DNA of 64,000 nt. Origin: Hygrophila difformis (taxonomy: Eukaryota; Streptophyta; Magnoliopsida; Lamiales; Acanthaceae). The position numbers were made by a program, and so were the translations under genes. The notes under the pieces are model-generated. The model saw only the letters and a list, made by a program, of their open reading frames with translations. It was not told the DNA's origin and made no database searches. The DNA lies in NCBI GenBank assembly GCA_030278955.1, contig JAOANR010000002.1, forward strand, positions 186,001 to 250,000. The letters run 5' to 3'. Shown piece after piece: positions 12,702 to 23,926 of the stretch (within the stretch, counting starts at the first letter, position 1; each line of letters starts with the position of its first letter).

Positions 12702-14940
12702 TTACTGCTTCCTTGCCAATTCCTTCCTTACTCTCTCAATTGCCTTTCCCCTTTCCAATTTGCACCCCAGTCCAAGATGTTCAACAAGATTTAGAATTTT
12801 CTCTGCTTCCGAGAAGTCAACAAGCTTAACCCTATCCGAGTATCTAATCGTAGCAAATTGTAGTTGTGCAAAACCTTCATCAGCATCCCCTCCACTTATA
12901 CTCCCACTCGGCTTCTTTCCCCGGCTATCCCGCACCCTGGAGATAATTTTGCTACTTCTCTTTCGGCCCCTCCTTTTCAGCCATAAATTTCCTGCCAGCA
13001 TCTTGACCATTGCCTCATCGACCTCTCTCAATTTGGCCCACTCTGCCTGATCAATTACGCCACCCACACCTGTTTCTTCCAATGATACCACTTTCACCTC
13101 GACGACCCCCTCATGCTCCAAGCATGCAGCTATCCACCCTCCCTAGAACCGATACATTTGCCATATCCCTGCTCATACTCCCCAAATCAATCCTTTCCGA
13201 AACCCTTCCTTCACGAATAGCATCCTTGTTCACCTGAATCCCATCCCCAACTGCGATGTTGAATCTCCACCTTTCTCAGCCGAGGCTTCCACAATCTGGT
13301 TAAGACTACAATTACCCACCAGAACTTCCTTATTTGGGTCAGTCTTGGTCTATGATTTCTCATTTTCTATGGCCCAATTTAATCCCTCTCTATTCAAACT
13401 GTTCAACCCATTAGACAATGTCACTTGGCCCATTGCATTAATATCTCCTTGTCTCTTAGCCCAACAAGATAACTCACTAAATTGAGGCCCAACATCTTTT
13501 GAATCCCCCCTCCCACTCCAACACATCACTCTAGCTTCTGCACTCGACACACCTTTATGGGAATTCACCCCACCTACATTAATTATGCCATCCTCAGGCG
13601 CCGCAACCATTAATGCCAATCTCATTTCCCTATGGATAACTCCCTGTGACTGATCCAGTTCCCCACGCTCCAAGGTCCCGGCTCGCACCTCGACTTCCAT
13701 CTCCGGAGAGCTTGTCGCCTCCACTGTCTCTGACTGCCCCACCGCCGGAACTTCCCCTCTCGCCATCCCTGAAACATCCTCCACCACTACTTCTTCACAA
13801 TAGTTGGCCACTAACCTTATTTTCCCTCGAGCTCCCTCCAACTTGGATGACCAACTCCGATGGAACAATGCATTCCTCTTTGAGCTCCACCAGCAGCTTG
13901 GCACAGTCCAACCTCTTTTTGTTGATTGCTATGGTAATAAGCTTACCCCATCCATTAACCAACCTCCGGTAATTTTCATCACACCATACATTAAATGGAA
14001 GCCCCCAAACCAGGACCCAAACTAAGTGTTTCCTTACCATCGGTTCAACTGACCATTTCCTTTTCCAAGCTACAAATCCATGATCCCTGTGATCGGATGT
14101 TGACCCATCCCTCGTTACCGGATTATTAAAAACCACTACCACCATGAATCCCCCCCCCCCATATATTATTTCTCGGCAGTCACAGTGTTCACGAAACAAC
14201 CATTCTTGAAACCCTAAGAGCACCTCCAAGTTTCTAAGCTCCACTGCCTCCGCCCTGTGTAACCACTTCAAATCCTCCTGAATAACTTCCATCTTGACTG
14301 ATCCCATAGCCAGACCATTCCCCCTGGCCTTATTTCTTACCCTTCTCCTTTTATCACCTCAGTATATGTACGTTCATCGCGCTATGCAACATGACCTCCT
14401 GCAACCATTCCTTCTGAACGTCCTGCATGAATATTCTCCCACGGCTTTTGATTAGATAATTGTGATCTCTTCTCCCGAACAGTCCCTTAACCCATGTCCC
14501 TTTTACTCGGAGTAGCCCAATTAACCTGCAATCTATTTCACTTCCAAATCCGTCCATGCATCTTTCTGATAACTAACTTGCTTCCTCTTTGCACAAAAAT
14601 CTGAAGAACCCAAACTTAAAGCCTCTTTCAGGCCACATTCTCTCGGGAAAAAAAAATAGTCCCTACTTTTCGCAACTCTATCAATATCTCTATAGAGATG
14701 TCTCGATGCTGCGTCCACAGTAATATTCCCGATAAAGACGCCAAAAAGATTCCGACGTACCAGTGCTCCACCACCGCCATTTCCCTCCCCCCCACGCCCC
14801 CCTGCCGGAGGCCTCTGCCAGTGCATCCCCACCTCCGTTGAGTCCTGCCTTGCTTTCTAAGACCCCTTCTTGTCCCCTACCTTGAAAGCCCCCTTATTCC
14901 TTCTGTCCTCCTTGATTGCCGGTCTTCCCGTCGGCGCCAT
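12702..14940 (-). pseudogene. LINE ORF1: RRM-like and DUF4283-like nucleic-acid-binding protein
   Basis: The first ATG (14940, MAPTGRP...) is followed by an in-frame stop 27 codons later, then the frame stays open into a glycine-rich stretch and an RRM-like segment (NLFGVFIGNI..., about 14780-14650). A DUF4283-like region follows at about 14290-13850, with KWLHRAEAVELRN, LVWVLVWGLPFNVW and WGKLITI. The last part (13904-12702) is low in conserved features. The layout is that of ORF1 of plant L1 elements, whose product binds the element RNA. Frameshifts and stops separate the pieces, so the gene is broken. Confidence 0.75.
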
Positions 14941-15370
14941 TATTTTGATGTTGTTGTTAAATTTATTATTATTCTTATTATTAGTTTTAAATTTATTATT
15001 ATTTAAATTTAAGATATCATAAATATTTTATTATTGATATTTGATTATTATATTATGCATGAAATTATTATTATAAAATTTATTTTATAATTTTTTTTAT
15101 GAATAGTATTGTTATTATCAAGAGTTCTTTTCATTAATATTAGAACTATTTTTAAATTTTTGTGAAAATAACTATTTTTAATATTCAGATATCATTAATA
15201 AAATTATTATTATTACTATTTTATTGTTATTGTTATTATAAATATGATTACTTATAGAATTTATATTTTATATAATTTTTACATTGAAGTATTATTTATA
15301 AAAATATTATTTTTGCTGTGTTGTTGTAGTTGTTGTTGTTGTTGTTATTATTATTATTATTATTATTTAA
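14941..15370. repeat. AT-rich stretch with TTA and TTG microsatellites
   Basis: TTA-type repeats occur at 14960-15010 and 15180-15240. A clean (TTG)n(TTA)n tract occupies about 15323-15368. No gene is recognisable. Confidence 0.85.
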
Positions 15371-16253
15371 TAAAAATAAACAAACGCCCATTCGTGGGAG
15401 GATATGCCAGCGGAGTCAAATTCACACTTCACACATACTATATGCCTTTTTTGGAGCTTGGAATTTACAAACTTTTCAAGTGGGAAGGTACGATGTTGAA
15501 CCCAAATTCGGTCCAGTCCAATTTCCCGATCTGATAAAATGGATCGGAGCAATGAAGAGCCCAATAATTTTATTGCAGTGAATCAATTTGCTATGTCAAA
15601 ACAACCCATTAATGATCACGCAAGAGGTCTAAGAAAAATGTCCAAGAGATCCTGCCCAAAGAAAGAGAGACTTATCGTGTGGCAAATTTCTTCATCGTGT
15701 ACCAAGAAAATATTACCACACGAGACCAAATTTGACCACACAGCCATGAGACAACTCCATGTGTCTTCCAATTTCTATCACTGGTGCAGACCATGTCTCG
15801 CGTACTGAGTCCATCTCCACATAACAACTTTACCACATGGTGTGCCAAGAACATGCAACAAAGCCAATCTTGTGTATCAAGCCTTCTCTGCGCAACAACT
15901 TTGCCAGAAGGTGTGAGGCAGCCATTTTAGTACGCAAATCACAACTTTACCACCCGGAGGTTCTCTTTGCTACATGGTCATTGTCCCCGTTTTACTACAC
16001 GAACGAGCTCCGAATTGTTCATCGGACGTATAGGTGGACTATTCCACTTATTAGAAATAAGATGGACATAGGGCTGCAAACTAAAACCAATTTGTGATAA
16101 GTAGAGAGACCCATGTCCATATAAACAGGGGATAAACCTACATATAACGATGTGGGACTTTAACACCACCATTTCAAGCCCCCAAAATTATTGTAATAGT
16201 TGTTGGAACTTGAGGATAGGTTGTTTAATTGCTTTGCTGATTACTATCATAGG
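15371..16253. other. Stretch with no recognised gene
   Basis: Short open frames exist on both strands but none shows a domain. The phrase 'gatgtgggactttaacacc' near 16150 is of a type common in plant repeats. The last bases before the LTR at 16254 are TCATAGG. Confidence 0.5.
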
Positions 16254-19200
16254 TGATGACAGTCATTTATAACTGTCATTTGCGTCCAATTTAGTGTCTT
16301 AATAATGATCTTTTGTTCATAGTTTCATAAGTTTTCAATGAATAATCATGGAAGGTATAAAAAGATTGTGGAAGAACCAAGACTGTGAAGAAATTGGAAA
16401 TTACATAAAAATGGCTTGAAATTCTAAGTTTTTATTATAAGTCTCGCACGCTATGTTTTTATCTGATCTGACTCTCGATTTTTCATTAACAGGAAATTTA
16501 AGTTGAAAGGCTGCGAGACAAGGAAATAAACGTAGCGAGGAAAGAGAATGAATGATGCGAGGACTTAAAGGTGAAATCAGAAAATATCTGAGGAAAAATG
16601 TTCAGAACCTGAAGTCTACGCGATGATCATTTGACATCGCGTGGGAAGAAAGTTTGTGCGAGTCAAGAAGTCTTAAGTGTTATGGCGAGAAGAAGTTTGT
16701 TTAAAGAGGATTGTGAAATCTCGCCCTGATAAGAAAGATAATTTCATTTCGACTCTCGCTTTGAAGGAACTGGGACAAGGTGAGAGAAAAGCTATTCTGA
16801 TGTGAGCGGTTATTATCCAAGGCGGAAAGCAGTTACAACGCCCATCTATAAATAAGACCCTTGGGAGATCAGCTCAAGCAGCCGGAGATTGAAGAGAATA
16901 GCTCGTTTTTACTCTCCCGTTCATTTTAGAATTCAGTAGGTAGGTTAGCTAGGGTTTACTTTTTCTGCAATTTAATTCATGTTCTTCGGATTTGTAATTT
17001 GATTTCGCAGTAGAATTCTTCGGATTATGTTAGTAGATTAGTTTTGAGAATACTCTGGAAGAAGGATTGCTATCGGAATGCTTTTGTTCATCCATTATGA
17101 CGATCGCCATCTAGTTTCCGACTTCTTCGTTCGAATTCGTATTATTCAGATTTCAACCGGATTTCCAGGTGTATCCGTTTTTAATTTCTTTGTTACTCAT
17201 GATATATGAAGGAAGATCAGTTGTCAAATCTTATGTTTTTATCTTTCTGGTTACATTTTCGGAAGGCTACAATAGAACTCAATGTTTTTCAATTCTGTTT
17301 TAGAGAAGTATAAACGTTGAACGCAATATTCGCTCTTAGAAATCTGTATAACTTTGATAATTCGATTTTCAAGATCATGCTAGTATCATATTTGTAATTT
17401 GTCTGGCATAATTACTCAAGAAGTTTGGATATTGTTACCGATTTAGGTATGAAACTGGCAGAATTATGGACTCATTTGATATTCTGTTGTTAGTATACTT
17501 TGATTTAAATTCTTGAAGCAATCTGTGAAGATTAATGTTCAGAACTAAATGAAGTTCCTAAAGACCCATGCAGTGTTAACCATCGCATGATAATCTTTAA
17601 ACAACTCTAAATTCTCAAATCTAGAGGTAAAAGGTTCTGTTTTCACAGTCTTCTGAATGAATATTGCAGAGAGAAGTTACGATTAATCCAGGATTTAACA
17701 TTTTCCTTCATATAAGGATTAAACCTTGCTTAGTCTTAAAAGATGACGCGAGGAATTATCCAAACAACTTTATTTCTAAACAAGTTATTTCAATACTCTC
17801 GCGATGTCATTTTGACAGAGCGAGAGAATTATCTTGAAATAGCATCAGAATTGGTTTCCATCTTCGGGATATCAAATACCCATTTCTTATATATATATAT
17901 ATATATAACCTCTATTCTATAAATAGGAATTGAATGATCTTGCTGCATTCTTTCATATTATACTGCGAGGGATTCAGTTCTTTGTATAAACTAAATCTGA
18001 GGAACATTCTTTGAACAATAGCTCCCTCCACGCTGTACAGATATAGCGCGCGGAAAATTGGAATGTTCATAGTTTGAAACCCAAAATAGTTACTGCGAGC
18101 TATTTTGGACACTTATTTTGCAGGATTATTTCTCAAATCTGTTTCATAAGAAAGTAATTTCCTAATTCATTCTAGTTTCCAATCTATATTTTGGAAACAC
18201 CCTAGCATTTTGCTTAAGAGGACTCAGAACCCTCATCGTTTCATTATACATATATTACTACTTATATTTAGGATATTTTGGGATATTTCCCAGGCTATGA
18301 AAGTACTTCTAGTTCTTAATATAAATTTACATTTCATACATGAAATCCATAGAATTACTATCGCTGATGCATTGAGGAAGAAGATGATATAAGTTTTCTC
18401 AGAACATCTTACACTCAGGGTGATTGAGAACAAACCTGTTCTTAAGTTGGACATCTAGTACCTGTCGTTTAAAAGGGAAAGATGTTTCAAAAGCCATCTT
18501 TTGTCTTATAAATTAATGAGAATTAGGAAGAGTTAGCTTCCAGGGTTCATAGCTTTATGATGATCTAATCATATGCTGTGAGTCGGAGGCTAAACAACTT
18601 ACTAAATTTCATTAATCCTGAGTTAGGTCGTGGGTATTTAGAATTATTTACAGAGAATGCCTACGCTAATACATCTGTATGAATCTGAGTAGTTCAGATA
18701 AGTCAAGGATTTAGATTAGCAATTTCATCTTGATATACTTACAGGACTATTATTTCTTATAAATACTTGAAGGAATTACCTTGAGAAGCTAAGGCTTGTG
18801 TAACCAATGGATGATAGATTTAAATATTTGTTTTCTTATTTCTTGAAGAGGACATCCATTATAGGGACACGAGATTCTTATCTTATCTCAAAGCAATGAA
18901 GAGAATAACTTCAAGTTCAGATGAATATATGATGATTTAGCTGTGACCTTGGGTTGCCAATGGCTTAATCTGAATCCGAAAGAAACAGATTAAGTGATAA
19001 TTCTAAAAGCTTTTGCCAAGAAATGAGTCTGACCGATCATTTCTTAGTAATTGTATCCCATGATTTCAGTGCTTAACAATGTCATGACACTAGATCATTA
19101 GTACTTGTCTTGGGAAAATGATCAAAGACATGAAGATCTGACTAACTTGCATAAGGGATTTTTCTCTTCTCAATGAGTCTCCACATTATTACTAATAATG

Positions 19201-19539
19201 GAAGTATGATTACTTAATCATAGTCTTATTTTGTTTGATTGTCATTAAGTCCAATTTATCCCGTGAATTCATAAACACATTCATATCATTCAATGTCACT
19301 TTAGCTGCTTTCTTTATTTCTTTACAGTTTTATGCATTTACTATTCAGCATTTATTTCTTAGATATCATCATTACACCATCCATAAACCAAGAGTAGAAC
19401 TAAGTTTTAGAACCAATAATTCTATTAGAACACTTCTATCGTGTAACTCTCCAGAGAACGATCCCGACAATTAGAAATAAATACTGCAAGCTTGATACCG
19501 TGCGCTTTCGGTAGACAAACCAGGCATTACTCTTGAACA
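16254..19539 (+). repeat. 5' LTR of the Athila-like element
   Basis: It matches 30962-34250 along its whole length with scattered substitutions and a few small indels, for example a longer TA repeat at 17889-17907 and the absence of a 'gaacta' present near 32308. It begins TG and ends CA. The first bases form an inverted repeat TGACAGT...ACTGTCA. Several GCGAG-rich hairpins lie in its first 1.6 kb. Open frames inside it have no domain and are treated as chance. Confidence 0.93.
16846..16856 (+). promoter_or_regulatory. TATA box of the 5' LTR
   Basis: TCTATAAATAAG lies about 590 bases into the LTR, followed by a GC-richer stretch ('cccttgggagatcagctcaagcagcc') of the type often found at plant LTR transcription starts. 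The same sequence is conserved in the other LTR at about 31553. Confidence 0.6.
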
Positions 19540-19939
19540 CAGAGCATATTGGGCCATTAAGATGCTTAATATGGATGTTCAGTTAGGACAAGAAAAGAGG
19601 AAATTTGATCTGTCTAAGTTGGAAGAAATGAGATTGGAAGCATATGAAAGCAGCAAGATTTACAAAGATCGAACCAAGAAAATTCATGATGTAAAGATAA
19701 AACATAAAGAATTTTATGTCGGTCAGATGATTTTGTTGTATAACTCTCGTTTGAAATTGTTTCCAGGAAAGCTGAGATCAAGGTGGACAAGACCATTTCC
19801 TGTTGTAGCTGTTCATGACAATGGAGCTGTCACAATCATGCTTAATGAAGGAGAAAAGACAGTAAATGGACACAAGCTTAAAGAATATATTGGTCAACAA
19901 GATTTAAATATTCAAACAGATTACTTGGATAATCCATAG
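19532..19939 (+). pseudogene. Integrase C-terminal remnant (Athila/Tat type)
   Basis: The frame reads LEHRAYWAIK at 19532-19561, a signature of Athila/Tat-like integrases, then ends with GKLRSRWTRPFPV...NGHKLKEYI and a stop at 19937. No chromodomain follows, as expected for this lineage. The codons for LEH lie across the last bases of the LTR: CTTGAACA serves both as LTR end and as integrase codons. This is best explained by a deletion between two CTTGAACA copies that removed everything from the primer site to the integrase core. The remaining segment is about 135 codons and cannot encode an active enzyme. Confidence 0.88.
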
Positions 19940-19981
19940 TTCTCTGAATTTCTATTATTTTTTTAAAAAAAATAGGGGGGT

Positions 19982-20016
19982 GGGGTACTACCCAGGTTAA
20001 CTGAGTAGTATTCCCC
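19982..20016 (+). repeat. Hairpin just after the integrase stop
   Basis: GGGGTACTAC and GTAGTATTCCCC can pair around a short loop, next to an A/T run and a G run. It could be an RNA structure or terminator-like element between pol and the downstream genes; the role is unknown. Confidence 0.5.
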
Positions 20017-20343
20017 TTTTTCTTAAGACTATTGTTAATTCTCTATCTTTTTGTATTTTCAGGATTTCAAGGAATGAAGCTGTGATGAACTAAGAAGGAA
20101 AAAGAAAGAAGTCTTCAATCAGGTTCTTGAGTATTGAATAAATTTTTATAAGTGTTTGATCTATCAATCTAAGTACTCACGCTTTGTTTCGAATTAAAGT
20201 GTAGTTAAGATTGAAGTACAATAGCTCACGCCTTGTTTAAATCTATGAAGCGAGAAGGAAGTTTCAAGTTTTGTTAGCTAATACAAAATTTGGCCAAGAT
20301 TCTCGCTTTGATGTAAAAATACTTGGCATGAGGAACTGAATAA

Positions 20344-20432
20344 TCACGCATTGTCAAATTTACAAAGCGTGACCAAGTTCTCGAACAAACCATACAGAAT
20401 TTTCCTCGCTTTGATCAATTTACAAAGCGAGG
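20344..20432 (+). repeat. Pair of GCGAG/GCGTGA hairpins upstream of the first F-box gene
   Basis: TCACGCATTGT (20344-20354) pairs with ACAAAGCGTGA (20362-20372) with one mismatch. CCTCGCTTTG (20404-20413) pairs perfectly with CAAAGCGAGG (20423-20432) around a nine-base loop. Weaker versions lie at about 20227-20260 and 20447-20474. They share arms and spacing with hairpins in the LTRs. Confidence 0.7.
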
Positions 20433-20667
20433 GACATTCTATATATCACGCGCTTATAATAAACAAAGCGAGATTCTGGGAACTTGAACGGATAGATTTT
20501 CAAAACTCTTTAGGACCAAAATACTTCTTCTCCCTTTTCATTAAATCATCACACGTCGTTTCACTCTTCTGCAATCATGTCAAATAACTTTCCCTGGTCT
20601 ATAAATAACCAGTCATAATCTTCTTCCTATTCATATTCTCTGAAGTTCTGTCATTAAGAAATTCTAG

Positions 20668-21408
20668 ATGGTTGGATTACCTCCAAATCGTAGAACCTCT
20701 ATTTTAGATATCCCTGATGAGATCCTAGGGGATATTCTGTCAAGAATGGGGCAGAAAGAAATCAAGGATGTGGCTAGAGCAGCACCTACTTGCAGAAAAT
20801 TTCACAGACCAAGTGAACCCCCTGTTGTGCGGAGAAGGGCAAATATGGTGGAGGAAATCACTGCAGAAAGAACTTATGATCAAGAATATCGAGCTTTCTT
20901 GAGAAGATGCAGGGAGGACAACAACTTTATGCTAAACCTGGAGCCTGCATTGAAAGCCTTCCGGAGTACAGAGCTCATGGAAGCTGCATTTGAAATTTTG
21001 CGGCCGGGAATAGAGGATGAACATCATCCTTCAATCTTCATCAAAGCATTCATCCTGATAAGTTCAGAAAGCTTTGAGAAGATTGATGAGGGGCTATATT
21101 TGTTGGGATCAATCTTCAAAGAAGAAGAGCATATTCAGAAGATGAAGGAGAAGATTAGGAAAGTTTTTACTAATAGTGAGGAGGAGCCAAATCCATTTTT
21201 AGGGCAAAAACATAGGGACTACTGTGAATACTTGGCCCCTCATGATAAAAATTTAGTTTTGCAACCTCCACATTACAATTATGGTGCTACAAACATCAAT
21301 TGTTTATGTTGTGAGGTTACAGTTTTAATTAAGGACTTGAGGGTAGCCTTTAATGAATATGTAGATGAACTAGATTCAGACTTTGAGTCTGATTTAGAAT
21401 TTGATTAG
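20668..21408 (+). CDS. F-box protein, At2g35280-like, copy 1 (intact)
   Basis: An uninterrupted 246-residue frame with its own ATG. Residues 12-45 form an F-box (ILDIPDEILGDILSRMG followed by CRKF), the segment that binds SKP1 in SCF ubiquitin ligases. The middle, about residues 70-165, is helical and resembles the Sel1/TPR-like part of Arabidopsis At2g35280-type F-box proteins, with FLRRCRE, FEILRPGIEDEHHPS and a leucine-rich SSESFEKIDEGL segment. Near the C-terminus come PNPFLGQ, a YNYG motif and a CLCC cysteine pair that may bind a metal, then an acidic tail. It is the first of four related units in tandem inside an LTR retrotransposon and the only one without stops. Family assignment rests on motif recall; the target protein is unknown. 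A 'tataaataacc' lies upstream near 20600. Confidence 0.72.
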   Translation: MVGLPPNRRTSILDIPDEILGDILSRMGQKEIKDVARAAPTCRKFHRPSEPPVVRRRANMVEEITAERTYDQEYRAFLRRCREDNNFMLNLEPALKAFRSTELMEAAFEILRPGIEDEHHPSIFIKAFILISSESFEKIDEGLYLLGSIFKEEEHIQKMKEKIRKVFTNSEEEPNPFLGQKHRDYCEYLAPHDKNLVLQPPHYNYGATNINCLCCEVTVLIKDLRVAFNEYVDELDSDFESDLEFD

Positions 21409-22081
21409 GCTGAATGTTTTTGATAGTTATCATGTAACCTTTTCAGCCTATGATTTTGTATAAATGGAATTTTTATGTAGGTTTTAATTCTCGCGTTGTT
21501 TTTCTTGTATAACTTGTTTTTATCCAAAAAAATTGCCTGCATAAGTTTATTAACTCAATTTTGAGTTAATTTCAAATCCGCTGACATGGCAAGCCTAGGC
21601 TTAATCATTAAAAATTCAAGAGAAGGATGACACTTGAGTATCCTACTCTGCAGATTCTCTAGACTAGGCCGGCCCATTTCTATATCTCTTAACTTCCACA
21701 TCTTTTCAAATCACTCTCAAATCTATCCATATCTTTTTCTCTCGAGAAGAAACCGCCATCGCCAAGTTTCTTCCATCCAGTTCGCAACATTTCCATCCAG
21801 AAACGTTCGCAACATTTTCACTTCCAGAAACTCATTCAAGAAAAAATGGCAGGCGATAATTCATAAGCTTTCAAGCTTATTTCATTTTCTTCTTATTGGT
21901 GTTTAAATTTCGCAGACCTTGCTTGTGTATTTCGCGCTTAAATGTTTGATTCGTAGTATTAAGGTTTGCATTTTGCATATTTTTCTTTCATCGCAATTCT
22001 CTGAAAACTCGTAGAATCATAGTATTAGATTTTTCATTAATACAAACAACTAATTTTTGTCCTTAAAACTCGCTTAAACAG
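21409..22081. other. Spacer between F-box copies 1 and 2
   Basis: Contains a short ATG frame (21846, six codons) in a C/T-rich context and ends with 'cttaaacag', a plausible 3' splice site directly before the open frame of copy 2. This could be a 5' leader plus intron of the captured gene, but no donor is certain. Confidence 0.4.
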
Positions 22082-22835
22082 CATTAACTTTGGAGAGCAT
22101 GCTTCTGAGTTCTTTGTGCTACAACTGACTGATCTTCCACTGGACATCATTGGAGAGATTTTGTCACGAGTAGGGCAGAGTAGCTTCGAAGACTTGCTCC
22201 ATTGTAAAGGAACATGTTCAATATTCAGAATTGCTTCAAATTATCCTATTGTCTTCCGGAGATTCAATGTAGAGGATCTGGTTTTTAAGAGTATCTCTAA
22301 CAAATCCTCTGGTAAGGCTGAATTTCTACACTCCTGCGGACGAGCTAATAATCATATTTTGAATCTTCACAAAGCTATGGAATTATTCACGCAAGGTGAA
22401 GAGAACAAAGCATTTCAAATTCTGGAAGAGGGAATTAATGATGATCATGATTTCTCTCAGTACATAAAAGCTTTATGTTGTTTAAGCAGAGTTTCCAAAA
22501 AGGAAATAGATAGAGGGCTTCATTTAATAAGCCCTATATTAAATGATAGGTTAATTAGCTATAATTTTAGATATAGCCTTTTGACTTTACTCTCATAATG
22601 GGAGGATGTGCCAAATCCTTTCCTAGGACAGAATAAGAGAGAATTCTGCAATTTTGATAATCATGAATGGGAAGTCATCCATGGGCCGCCATACTTCAAT
22701 TATGGAGCGGATCAGATTATCTGTCTCTGTTGTGATACAACTAGGGCAGTAGCTGATTTCAGGGTAATGGCAAGGGAGGTCTTTTATAACTGTAGTACTA
22801 CTGGAGATCTCGTGGATGAAGAAGGAGAAGAATAA
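22082..22835 (+). pseudogene. F-box protein, At2g35280-like, copy 2
   Basis: The frame is open from just after an acceptor-like AACAG at 22081. It has the F-box LTDLPLDIIGEILSRVG, a helical middle with FLHSCGR and FQILEEGINDDHD, then a TAA stop at 22596-22598. The same frame continues on the far side with PNPFLGQ, YFNYGAD and CLCC, ending in an acidic tail at 22833. It has the same domain order as copy 1, with clear divergence along the whole length, so this is an old duplicate rather than a recent copy. There is no ATG immediately before the F-box, suggesting a separate first exon that I cannot define. The single nonsense codon removes the C-terminal third. Confidence 0.75.
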
Positions 22836-23010
22836 TGTTTGTGATAAGCTTTCTAGTATTAGATTTTAAATTGTCACCAATCCAAGTTTCTTGTATTTTG
22901 TAAGGCAGCTTGGTATTGTTAATGAAATCTAATCTTTTACCTTGTAATTACTGCACAAACAACAAGTTTTTCTCTGAATTCTGTGTTTTCTTCCTCTTCT
23001 TTTCAAACAG

Positions 23011-23764
23011 AAATGTCAGAATTCATCAACTCTTGGAAACTCAATTATTTGACTTACCTACTGAGTTGTTGGGAGACATTCTGTCAAGATTGGGAAAGGA
23101 TAGCATAAAGAAACTCTTTAGAGCATCAGAGACATCCACACAGTTTCTTGCAGCAAGCAAATCATCACTAGCCCTTAAGAGAGCCAATTTAGAAACTTAT
23201 GCTATGTGGAGAGAAAGTGTTTACTCCAGTAACCAGGTTAAATTTATCAAAGAATGTCAGGATGCAGGAAACTATATGTTTAATCTTGAACCTGCACTGA
23301 TAGCTTTTGTTGATAATCATGATGAGAAAAAAGCTTATGAACTTTAAAAGCCTGGTTTAGATGACAAACACCAACCCTCTGCTTTCATAAGGTGTCTCTT
23401 ACTTCTCTCTAAGCAAAATCAGAAATTTGATGAAGAAGGGATCCAACTGATCAAATATGCAACCCATGATTCTTTTGAGTTAGCCTTCCTTAAGATTAGT
23501 GTTTTACACTGGTTTCTCTATTGTGAAAAATTTCCAAACCCTTTTCTTGCTCAAGTGGAAAGGAGTTTTTGTAAGGATCACTCTCTTATTGAGCGTCAGC
23601 AATTACCTTTGAATGAAAGGATGGAGTGCATATCTTGTGAATTATTTGACATAGTCAAGCAGTTCAGAAGAGCAACTGGTGAGGAAGGTATACTTTTCGA
23701 ATGGGAGCAGTGGAGCAATGAAGAAGAAGCGCAAAATGAAGATGAGTTGCTAGATTTGGAATAG
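23011..23764 (+). pseudogene. F-box protein, At2g35280-like, copy 3
   Basis: The unit begins after 'ttttcaaacag', another acceptor-like sequence. The F-box is LFDLPTELLGDILSRLG. The middle carries FIKECQDAGNYMFNLEPAL, close to the FLRRCRE...FMLNLEPAL segment of copy 1. A TAA at 23345-23347 interrupts the frame at the point where the other copies read LLKPG or LRPG. The frame then continues to NPFLAQ, a CISC cysteine pair in place of CLCC, and a glutamate-rich end at 23762. One nonsense substitution is enough to explain the break. Confidence 0.75.
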
Positions 23765-23926
23765 TGTTGTTATCAAGCAGTTCATGTTTCCTTTTGCTTG
23801 TAACCCTTTTTGCTTTCTTTCGTGAACAATGAATTTTTCTTTATGTCCAGATTTGTACATTCCTTGTACTTCAATGATTTTCATTCCCTAGCTTTTAATT
23901 TAGCTACTGTTTTTAATCCTGCTCAG

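Larger units (their letters stand above)
8076..14940 (-). mobile_element. L1-type LINE (non-LTR retrotransposon), decayed
   Basis: On the minus strand, ORF1 (14940 to 12702) is followed after about 38 bases by ORF2 (12663 to 8566), then a 3' region ending in an A-rich stretch at about 8080-8095 ('ttttttt' on the plus strand). The order of RRM-like/DUF4283, endonuclease, reverse transcriptase, zf-RVT and RNase H is that of plant L1 elements with a C-terminal RNase H. The insertion sits between TTG-rich DNA (8000-8070) and TTA/TTG-rich DNA (14945-15000). I could not define a clean target-site duplication, and the 5' end is taken at the ORF1 ATG. Confidence 0.85.

Noticed and set aside
12335..14025. 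Plus-strand open frames over the LINE
   Set aside because: They are shadows of the minus-strand ORF1 and ORF2, which carry the recognisable domains.
17912..19474. Several short open frames in the Athila-like LTR, repeated in the 3' LTR
   Set aside because: They are conserved only because the LTRs are copies; no domain and no start context.
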